Assembly (NCBI GenBank): GCA_964569055.1
Contig: CAZMSZ010000120.1
Coordinates: forward strand, 1 to 19,001
From: JAWLGW01 sp964569055
GTDB lineage: Bacteria; Planctomycetota; J058
Length of the DNA stretch: 19,001 nt
Direction of reading: 5' to 3'
In this document: one piece after another, positions 7,374-14,600 of the stretch
Position numbering within the stretch: position 1 is the first letter of the stretch
Layout of the letters: the number at the start of each line of letters is the position of its first letter
The notes under the pieces: generated by a model
What the model was told of the DNA's origin: nothing
Databases searched by the model: none
The model's input: only the letters and a program-made list of their open reading frames with translations
Program-made: the position numbers and the translations under genes

Positions 7374-7388
7374 GCCTCGGCACGAGGC
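7374..7388 (-). terminator. Weak hairpin after the broken RING-like gene
   Basis: GCCTCG (7374-7379) and CGAGGC (7383-7388) form a 6-bp stem with a 3-nt loop, 5 nt beyond the minus-strand TAG at 7396-7394. No T tract follows on the minus strand, so termination is only a possibility. Confidence 0.22.
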
Positions 7389-7393
7389 CCGGG

Positions 7394-7890
7394 CTAAAAA
7401 AGGAGGCGGCGGAGGAGGTCGATCGGCGCCTGGAGGGCCGGGCGCAGCGTGATCCCGATCGCCGGCAGTACGAGCAGTCGCACGCTGGCCGCGGACCTCG
7501 CGCCAGCACTCCGCGTGGAGCTGCGTGCCGCAGCCACGGCACGGGACCAGCGCCTCGTCGGCGGCGCGGCAGAACGGGCGCCGGGTCGCCGCGGCAGCCC
7601 GGGGTAGGGCAGCGCCGCTCGAGCTCGCGCCAGCACTCGGCGTGGAGCCCGGCGCGGCAGGCATGACAGCGCACCAGGCCGGGCGGGGCGGCCTCGGCGA
7701 AGCAGTACACGCACGCGAGCGATCCCGACTCCTCGCGTTCGCGCACCTCGAGCTGCATGGGCGCGATGCTGACGCGCGCCAGCGCCCCGCGCCATCGCTC
7801 CCGATCGAAGGCTCTCCGGATCAACGCTCACGAGCTGGTCGAGCTTGGCGAGCAGCGCGGCGAACAGCCACAGCGTCGCGCCGTCACCGT
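7394..7890 (-). pseudogene. Frameshifted RING-like zinc-module gene (decayed or mis-assembled paralogue)
   Basis: Coding signal on the minus strand moves through three frames. Segment 1 (about 7890-7811) reads ATLWLFAALLAKLDQLVSVD. Segment 2 (about 7809-7590, with an internal ATG at 7758) carries a complete RING-like module; counting from that ATG the ligands are Cys16, Cys19, Cys31, Cys34, His39, Cys42, Cys50 and Cys55, including HAECW. Segment 3 (about 7585-7494) holds a second module with LVPCRGCGTQLHAECWREV, closely matching module 1 of the intact neighbour but with its first Cys replaced by Arg and the last Cys pair absent. Segment 4 (about 7483-7394) is hydrophobic (VRLLVLPAIGITL) and ends in TAG, like a tail anchor. 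High G+C at third positions follows the switching frame. Three indels in 500 nt suggest a pseudogene, but base-calling errors near the gap are also possible. Confidence 0.65.
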
Positions 7891-7937
7891 GCGCGAGGGG
7901 CGAGCGAGCCTCGCGGTGGTCGACGCGAGCGATCGCC

Positions 7938-8642
7938 TCAGAGGAACTTGACGGCGGCGAACAGGCCGAACGCGAGCCCGATGAACACCCAGGCTGCGAC
8001 CCAGAGGGGGTGCGTGACCAAGGAGCGCAGGTCGACGCGCTCCCGCAAGCGCCGCCCGTCACGGGTCCGGTAGGTCAGCATCACCGACTTGGGCCAGGTC
8101 CAGCCCCAGAACCGGCGGAGCCGTGCGAGGTGCTGGCGGGTCCGCGCTCGCCGGGCCTCCTGCCGCTCCTCGCGCTGCCGCGCCTCCGCCTCGAGGCGGT
8201 CGGTCTCGGGGGTGCGGAGGTCGTCGGGTCGGACCTGGCAACTCGCGCACGCGAGCAGCTCGCCGGGCCCCAGAGGTCGCAGGCAGGAGACGCACTGGAC
8301 ACCTGGCTCGGGCGCAGGCTCGCCAGCGCAAGCCGCGGCCGGGCAGCGTCGGTCGCGGGCTCGCCAGCATTCGCCGTGTGCGTGGGCGCCGCACCGCTCG
8401 CACCGCACGAGCGCGACGCCGGCGCTCCCTCCCCGGCAAGCCACGCACACGAGCGACCCCTCGGGCTCGGTGACCCGCTCGGGCCCGCTCGTGCACCCGG
8501 AGGTGGTGCAGCGCGCGATCTCGCGCCAGCACTCGCGATGGAGATGCGTACCGCAGCCCTGGCATGGGACCAGCGCGGCGTCGGCGGCGTGGCAGAACGC
8601 GCATGCGACGGGTGGCCCGCTGGGTTCGACCGAGACCCGCAC
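7938..8642 (-). CDS. Multi-module RING-like zinc-finger protein with C-terminal membrane anchor
   Basis: This 234-residue protein has two tandem RING-like modules. Module 1 uses Cys14, Cys17, Cys27, Cys30, His33/His35, Cys38, Cys45 and Cys50; module 2 uses Cys66, Cys69, Cys81, Cys84, His87/His89, Cys92, Cys100 and Cys105. Both show the HxxCW core (HRECW, HGECW) seen in prokaryotic RING-finger families. A third, half-size module has Cys117, Cys120, Cys132 and Cys135. A charged helical stretch (about 145-180) follows, and the last 23 residues (about 212-232 hydrophobic) form one membrane segment, so it looks tail-anchored with the zinc modules in the cytoplasm. RING folds mediate protein binding, and eukaryotic ones act as ubiquitin ligases; no ubiquitin-like or E2-like gene is visible, so ligase activity is not claimed. 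The start is GTG 8642, chosen because the paralogue starts at the same distance before its first Cys; its ribosome binding site is weak. It follows the secreted HExxH gene by 62 nt on the same strand. Confidence 0.85.
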   Translation of the reverse strand: MRVSVEPSGPPVACAFCHAADAALVPCQGCGTHLHRECWREIARCTTSGCTSGPERVTEPEGSLVCVACRGGSAGVALVRCERCGAHAHGECWRARDRRCPAAACAGEPAPEPGVQCVSCLRPLGPGELLACASCQVRPDDLRTPETDRLEAEARQREERQEARRARTRQHLARLRRFWGWTWPKSVMLTYRTRDGRRLRERVDLRSLVTHPLWVAAWVFIGLAFGLFAAVKFL

Positions 8643-8704
8643 CCGCGCATGGTGACCCGGCTCGCCGCTCGGCGCCAGCCCTCCGAACTCGCCTCGCGCG
8701 ACTC

Positions 8705-11542
8705 TCAGCGGCGCGCGGGCAGCTCCACGCCGGTGCGCTCCGCCAGGCCCTGGACGTGGCGCTCCCAGCGGAGCTGGAGGTCGTCGAGCCGCCCCAGGCT
8801 CTGGTCGAACGCCCAGCGGCTCGCCTCGTGGCCGAGGGCGCGGCGCGGGGCGGGGTCGGCGAGGAGGGCGAAGGTGGCGAGGTAGCGGTTGAGCTCGCGG
8901 GCGTCCTCCTCGTCGCCGCCCTCGAGCAGGAGGTGGCACAGGGTCCAGGCCTGCGCGTACTGGAGCGGGGTGTCGCCGGCGAAGAACTCGCTCACGTCGC
9001 GGCGGGCGAGGTCGGCGAGGGGCACGCGCTTCTCCCAGCCCTTGGCCAGGTCGGGCAGGCTCTCGCGCAGGTTCGGGGTGAGCGGCGGGCCGCCGTCCTC
9101 GCCGCTGCCGGGGCGGCGCCGGCCCGCGAACAGCTCGGCCAGGCCCTCGGCCGCCCAGGGCGGGAGCGTCAGGCGGGCGCGGTGGCAGGCCTGGTGGAAC
9201 GCCTCGTGGTCGAGCTGCGTCAGGCCCTCGCCCTCCTGGCCCTTGGGGAGCGCGGCCACGAGCAGCCGCGCGCGCGCGTCGAAGAAGGCCAGCGCGCCCG
9301 CGGGCTTGGGCGCGCGGATCCGCGCCACGAACACCTCGAAGGCGGTCAGCTCGCGGAACACCAGCACCCGCGCCGGCGCGTCGAGCGCGACCCGGTCCTC
9401 GGCCGCGGCCAGGGCGGGGAGCGCCTCGCGCCACAGGTCGCGCAGCCGCTCGAGGCGGCGCGCGATCTTGGCCGCGTCGCCGGCCGCACGGTCGGTCTCG
9501 ACCGCGAAGTGGTCGCTGGTCGCCGCGTCGGGGCGCTCACCGGGCTCGACGCTCCAGGCCGGGCCGTCCATCAGCGCCTCGAGGCGGGTCAGCCCGTCGA
9601 AGGTCGTCGACTCGCCCGGCGCGAGCTGGTCGACGAGCTGGTACAGCTCGCGGGCGCGCTCGTACTCGCCGCGCGCGAGCGCCAGGCCGGCCTGCGCCTG
9701 GTGCGCCAGCACCGAGTCGGGTCGGAGCGCGAGGGCGCGCGCCGCGGCCTCCTCGGCGGCGGCGTCGAGCCGCAGGCGCGCGCTGGCGCTGGCCTCGGCG
9801 GCGGCGGCCTCGTGGAACTGCTCGATCCCGCGGCTCGCCTCCTCGAAGCGCACCAGCGCCGCGAGCGGCTCGTCGCGCAGGAGCGTCAGCCCGAGCAGGT
9901 AGCTCGCGGCGGGCAGCCCGGGGCTGAGCCGCAGCGCCGCCTCCAGCCGGGCGCGCGCCTCGCGCAGCTCGCCGCGGGCGATGTGCGCCCGCCCCTCCTT
10001 CAGCGCCTCCTTCGCCTCGTCCGAGACGTCGGCCAGCCCGAGGTAGTCCTCGGCGCTGGTCACGGCCAGCAGCGCGGGGCGACCGCGGGCGCGCATCTGG
10101 AAGAAGCGGCCCACGAACCGCTGCACCAGCGAGACCAGCCCCGCCGGCCCCTCGGCGCGGGTCTGGCGCACCCAGGCGTCGTCGAGCCGCCCCGTCAGGT
10201 CGACCTCGGCGAACCGCGCCGGCCCGGCGTCGAGCGCGCCGAGGTGGAGCGCGAACGCGCCCGCGAGCGGGACCTCGACCTCCACCGCCGCGCGCTCGCC
10301 CGAGCGCGCCGCGATCCGCACGCGCTCCTCGTCGAGCCGGGTCACCTCCACCGTGAGCCGGTCGCCCGGGCGCGGGGCGCCGGGCTCGCTCGCGAGCGCC
10401 TCGCCCGCGGCGCCGTGGCCCTGGCCGCCCTCCCAGCGCGCGACCGCGAGCTCGTCGGCGAACCGGATCAGGTAGGTCCGCTCCTCGCCGGACACCAGCA
10501 CCGCGGGCCACGGGGTGGTCGCGGCGGCCACCACGCTGAGCCGGGCCTGCTCGTCCCAGCGCCCTCGGATCCGGGCCGCCACGACCGCCCGGTCGGACGC
10601 CAGCCCGGTCACCTTGAGCTGGCCCGCCACCGTCTCGATCCGCACCCCGCCGTCCGCGGTGAAGTCGGCCGCCGCGTGGGCGCCCTCCTCGCCGCGGAAC
10701 CGCCAGCGGACGGTCACGTCCTGCCCGCGCTGGATCGTGGGCTCGGCCGGCTCGCACTCGCCCCGCAGCAGCGCCAGCTCGCGCCGCAGCTCGGGCACAT
10801 CGGGGACCTGCCCGCGGAAGATCGGGTTCTTGGTCCACCCGCGCTGAAACGCCTCCTCCGCCTCGTCGAGCAGGCCGCGCTCCAGGGCGTACAGGCCCAG
10901 GTAGATCGCCTCGTCCGCCGCCTCGGGGTCGCTCGCCAGCTCGCGCACGCGGTAGCCCAGGCGCGCCGGGCAGCTCCCCCAGCGGTAGCGCACCTCGGCG
11001 CCCCCCACCACGACCGTGAACCCGTCCTCGTCGTAGGCGGTCACCTTCGGGTCGTCGCCCTCGCCGCTCGCCGAGGCGGTGGCGGCGAGCACCCGCTCGG
11101 CCTGCTTGGCGGCCCGCTCGCGCCGCTCCTTCAGCTCCTCGTCCAGCGCCTCGCGCGCCTTGGCGAGCACGTCCTCGGCCGCGGCCACGGCGAACTCCAG
11201 CCCCTTGCGCCGCCCCTCGTCGGAGCGCGGCGGCGCGGCGGCGGGCGCCGCGGGGAGCTCGATCCCGAACCGCTGATCGAGCGGCTCGAGCGCCGCGGGC
11301 GCGGGCGCGGGCGTCGCCGCGGTGGCCCCGGCCGGCGGCGTCTCGGCCGGCTCGCTCGAGCCCGCCGGCGCCCCGGCGGGCTCGCTCGAGGCCGGCGCGG
11401 CCGCGGGCTCGGCGGGCTCGGGCTCGCCCTCGGCGCCGCCGGCGCCCGCCGCGAGCGCCGCGCTCGCGCACAGCGCGATCAGCGCGGGAGGGCGACGACG
11501 CCCCCGCCCGCCCTTCGGGACCGCGAACACGCCTGCGCTCAT
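8705..11542 (-). CDS. Secreted TPR protein with C-terminal HExxH (gluzincin/DUF1570-like) domain
   Basis: This 945-residue protein starts at ATG 11542, with AGGAG five nt upstream. The signal peptide has a basic start (RGRRR) and a hydrophobic stretch ending near residue 36. Residues 38-85 are Glu/Pro/Ala low complexity, followed by a charged helix (about 108-150). Residues 165-490 contain beta-rich segments. TPR-like helices lie at about 500-570 and 600-645. The C-terminal third has the zinc-protease signature HEAFH (779-783) followed by WAAEGLAELF, where Glu799 or Glu803 would be the third metal ligand. This arrangement resembles the gluzincin-type DUF1570 proteins frequent in planctomycetes, so a peptidase role outside the cytoplasm is plausible but substrates are unknown. 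It is divergent from the large kinase and probably co-transcribed with the RING-like gene downstream. Confidence 0.85.
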   Translation of the reverse strand: MSAGVFAVPKGGRGRRRPPALIALCASAALAAGAGGAEGEPEPAEPAAAPASSEPAGAPAGSSEPAETPPAGATAATPAPAPAALEPLDQRFGIELPAAPAAAPPRSDEGRRKGLEFAVAAAEDVLAKAREALDEELKERRERAAKQAERVLAATASASGEGDDPKVTAYDEDGFTVVVGGAEVRYRWGSCPARLGYRVRELASDPEAADEAIYLGLYALERGLLDEAEEAFQRGWTKNPIFRGQVPDVPELRRELALLRGECEPAEPTIQRGQDVTVRWRFRGEEGAHAAADFTADGGVRIETVAGQLKVTGLASDRAVVAARIRGRWDEQARLSVVAAATTPWPAVLVSGEERTYLIRFADELAVARWEGGQGHGAAGEALASEPGAPRPGDRLTVEVTRLDEERVRIAARSGERAAVEVEVPLAGAFALHLGALDAGPARFAEVDLTGRLDDAWVRQTRAEGPAGLVSLVQRFVGRFFQMRARGRPALLAVTSAEDYLGLADVSDEAKEALKEGRAHIARGELREARARLEAALRLSPGLPAASYLLGLTLLRDEPLAALVRFEEASRGIEQFHEAAAAEASASARLRLDAAAEEAAARALALRPDSVLAHQAQAGLALARGEYERARELYQLVDQLAPGESTTFDGLTRLEALMDGPAWSVEPGERPDAATSDHFAVETDRAAGDAAKIARRLERLRDLWREALPALAAAEDRVALDAPARVLVFRELTAFEVFVARIRAPKPAGALAFFDARARLLVAALPKGQEGEGLTQLDHEAFHQACHRARLTLPPWAAEGLAELFAGRRRPGSGEDGGPPLTPNLRESLPDLAKGWEKRVPLADLARRDVSEFFAGDTPLQYAQAWTLCHLLLEGGDEEDARELNRYLATFALLADPAPRRALGHEASRWAFDQSLGRLDDLQLRWERHVQGLAERTGVELPARR
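11357..11384. repeat. Perfect 12-bp inverted repeat inside the 5' coding region
   Basis: The arms lie at 11357-11368 and 11373-11384 around a 4-nt loop. It lies in the Pro/Ala/Glu low-complexity part of the secreted HExxH gene, flanked by two copies of GGCTCGCTCGAG. It may be a by-product of repetitive codons or an mRNA structure in the first tenth of the message. Confidence 0.6.
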
Positions 11543-11582
11543 GACCGCTCCTGCTCCGCGCGCGCGCCGCGCGGGAGGGCGA

Positions 11583-11588
11583 ATGATA
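11583..11588 (-). promoter_or_regulatory. Candidate -10 element (TATCAT) of the secreted HExxH gene
   Basis: On the minus strand TATCAT matches TATAAT at 5 of 6 positions in otherwise very GC-rich DNA. It lies about 40 nt before the ATG at 11542, leaving room for a short leader with AGGAG. No -35 is apparent. Confidence 0.42.
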
Positions 11589-11613
11589 CGAGAGCGGCGC
11601 CCGGGGGCCGAGG

Positions 11614-11639
11614 CCGAGCGGCGCTCCGGCGCCGCTCGG
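11614..11639. promoter_or_regulatory. Perfect palindrome between divergent promoters, possible operator
   Basis: An 11-bp perfect stem (11614-11624 with 11629-11639) encloses the loop TCCG. It sits between the minus-strand -10 (11588-11583) and the plus-strand -10 (11658-11663) and covers the expected -35 position of the kinase promoter. It could bind a dimeric regulator controlling both genes, or act as an RNA hairpin if transcribed. Confidence 0.45.
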
Positions 11640-11657
11640 GAAGGGCCTGGGCTCCGC

Positions 11658-11663
11658 TATCCT
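11658..11663 (+). promoter_or_regulatory. Candidate -10 element (TATCCT) of the kinase gene, implying a leaderless mRNA
   Basis: TATCCT ends 7 nt before the ATG at 11671, so transcription would begin at or beside the start codon. No Shine-Dalgarno sequence precedes that ATG, which agrees with leaderless initiation. Confidence 0.4.
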
Positions 11664-11670
11664 TGGGGCC

Positions 11671-14600
11671 ATGCTCCGCACGGACGCGCTCCTCCTGGCG
11701 TACCTCGCCCTGCACATCCGGCCCGAGCGTCGGGACGCGATGCGCGCGGAGCTGCGCGGACAGGGCGGCTCGCTCAGCGGGTTCGGCCAGGCGCTGATCC
11801 GGGCGAAGGTCCTCTCGCCCCAGGAGTTCTTGGCCTGCCGCGCGGCGGTCGAGTCGGCCCGCTGGAGCTGCGCGCGCTGCCGGCGAGCGTTCGTCGCCTT
11901 CCCGGGCGCGCAGCCACGGCCTCGGCGCTGCAGCTGCGGCCACGTCAACCGCGTGCCCGCGGTGAGCGAGCGCGGCGCGCCCAACCCGTTCTCCACGCAC
12001 CCCGAGCGCGAGCAGCGCCTCACGCGTCGCCGCAGCGGGAGCTCGGACCGGCGCCCCACCCGCGGCGCCTCCTCGCGGCGCGGCGCCAAGGCCTCGGGGC
12101 GCGGGGCGCGCGGCTCGGGGCGCGGCGCGCGCGGGAGCGGCCGCGGCGAGCGCGCCTCGGGGAAGGCGCCCGCCCTCGAGCCCGCCGAGCTCGGCGCGCG
12201 GCGCGCCGCCGAGCGGATCGGCGGCTACCCGGTGGTCGACAAGGTCGGCGGCGGCGGGATGGGCGACGTGTACCGCGTCAAGGACAAGGCCGGGCGGATC
12301 GTCGCGCTCAAGCTCCTGCGCGGCGGCTCGTCGCGCGACGCCGAGGAGCGCTTCCGCCGCGAGGCGCAGGCGCTCGCGCGCCTGACGCACCCCGCGATCG
12401 TGCAGGTCCACGACGTCGGCGCCGACGAGCGCGGGCGCCCCTTCTTCACCATGGACTACGTGGAGGGGCGCGAGCTGGCCGCGGCCCGCCCCACGCTCTC
12501 GCGCGAGGCGTTCCTCTCGATCGTGGCGCGGATCGCCGAGGGGCTCCACTACGCCCACGAGCAGGGGATCATCCACCGCGACGTCAAGCCGCAGAACATC
12601 CTGATCGCCCCCGACGGCAGCCCCAAGCTGGCCGACTTCGGCCTGGCGCGCGACCTCGGCCGCTCCTCGCTGACCGAGGACGGCGACCTCGTGGGGACCC
12701 CGCTGTTCATGGCGCCCGAGCAGCTCCGCGGCGACCCGAGCGGGATCGACCGCCGCACCGACGTCTACGCGCTCGGCGTCCTCCTCTACGAGGGCCTCAC
12801 CGATCGGCTCCCGATCGAGGCGACCTCGTTCCTCGACCTGCAGGACCGGATCGCCCGCGAGGTCCCCGCGCCGCCGAGCGAGCACGCCGCCGGGATCTCG
12901 GCCGACCTCGACCGGATCGTGCTCAAGGCCCTCGAGAAGCGCCCCGACGACCGCTACCCCACCGCCGGCGACCTCGCGGCGGACCTCCGGCGCGTGCTGG
13001 CCGGTGAGGAGGTGGCGGCCCGCCCGATCTCGACCCCCGAGCGCCTCGCCCGGCGCGCGGCCGGCCTGGCGCGCTCGCCCTGGGGCGCCGCCGCGCTGGC
13101 GCTGCTGCTGCTCGCCCTCGGCGGCGCGGCGTGGCTGGTGGCGCAGCGCGAGGAGGCCGCCCGCGAGGAGCGCCGGCTGGCCGAGCTGCGGGAGCGACAG
13201 GACGGCTGCCTGGAGCGGCTGACGGCCGCGCAAACCGCCCTGCAGCGCGGGCAGGACGCCGTGGCCCGCGGCGAGCGCACGACCGCCCTGACCGCCGCGG
13301 CCGAGGCCGCCCAGGCGGCCGCGCAAGCCCGCGAGCGCGCCCGGGCGCTCGGCCGCGACGCGCCGCCGGGCGCGGTGGACGACGCGGGTGCCGTGCGGCG
13401 CGCGGCGGAGCGGCTGCGCGCCCGCCTGCTGACCGAGGGCGGGCCCGCCGAGCGCGCGGAGGCGCGCGCGCTCCTGCAGGCGCAGCTGACCGAGGGGGGC
13501 GCCGACGCCGAGGCCCGCCTGATCCTGGGCCGCCTCGAGCTCGAGGCCGGCCACGTGACCACGGCCTTCCAGCTGTTCAACGACGTGCTCGCCCTGGAGG
13601 AGGGGCGGCTCGAGGCCTACGTGTGGCGCGGCGAGGCGCACCGCCGCGGCGGCAAGGCGCGCTTCGCGCTGTTCGATCACGACCGCGCCCTGGCCGACCC
13701 GACCCGCCTCCCCGAGCCCCTGCGCGGGCGCGCCTTCGCCGCCCGGGCCCGCGCGCGGGTCGACCTCGGCGCGCTCGAGGACGCGGCGCGCGACCTCGCC
13801 GAGGCGCAGCGCGTCGCGCCCCGCGAGCCGCTGGTGCGGCTGACGCGCGCCGCGCTGCTCCAGGCGCGTGGCGAGCGCGGCGCGGCGCTGCACGAGCTCG
13901 AGCTCGCCACGCGCGAGGTCGACTCGGCCGAGCTGCGCCGCGCGCTCGGGGTCGCGTGGGCGGAGCTGGGCGACCTCGCGCGCGGCCAGCGGGAGCTCGA
14001 CCGCAGCCTGACGCTGAGCCACGCGCCCGAGGGCTGGCTCGTGCGCGGGCGCCTGCGGGCCCTCGTGGGGCGCGACGCCGAGGCGGCGGACGACCTCGCC
14101 GAGGCGGCGCGGCGCACGGCGCCCGAGGACCCCGCCCGCGCCGCGACCCGGCTGGTCGAGGCGCGCGCGCTGCGGGCCCGCGGCGAGCACCAGGCCGCGC
14201 TCGCCGCGCTCGAGCCGGCGATCGGTCCGCCCGCGGCGGGCGAGGTGCTCGAGCCGCGCACGCGCGCGCTCCTGCTCGAGCGGGCCGAGGTGCTGATCGC
14301 GCGCGGGAGCGCGCGCGACCTCGACCTCGCCGACCGCGACCTCGCGCGCCTCCTGGCGGCCGACCCGCGCGACGTGCGCGCGCTGCTCGACACGGCCGCG
14401 GCGGCGCTGCGCCGCGGCGACCCGCCGCTGGCCCGCGCGCAGCTCGAGCGGCTCGCGCCCGAGGCGCGCCGCGACCCCGAGGCGCTGGCCCTCGCGGCCC
14501 AGCTCGCGCCGAGCGACGCCGAGCTCGGCGCGCGCGCCGCCGCGGCGCAGGAGGCCCTCGTCGAGGCCTTCGTGGGGCCGCGGGTCGAGGTGGGGCCCCC

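Noticed and set aside
3088..7824. Very long minus-strand open frame
   Set aside because: It crosses both N gaps and is antisense to the ParA-like and outer-membrane-factor genes; only the RING-like part near 7600-7810 is meaningful.
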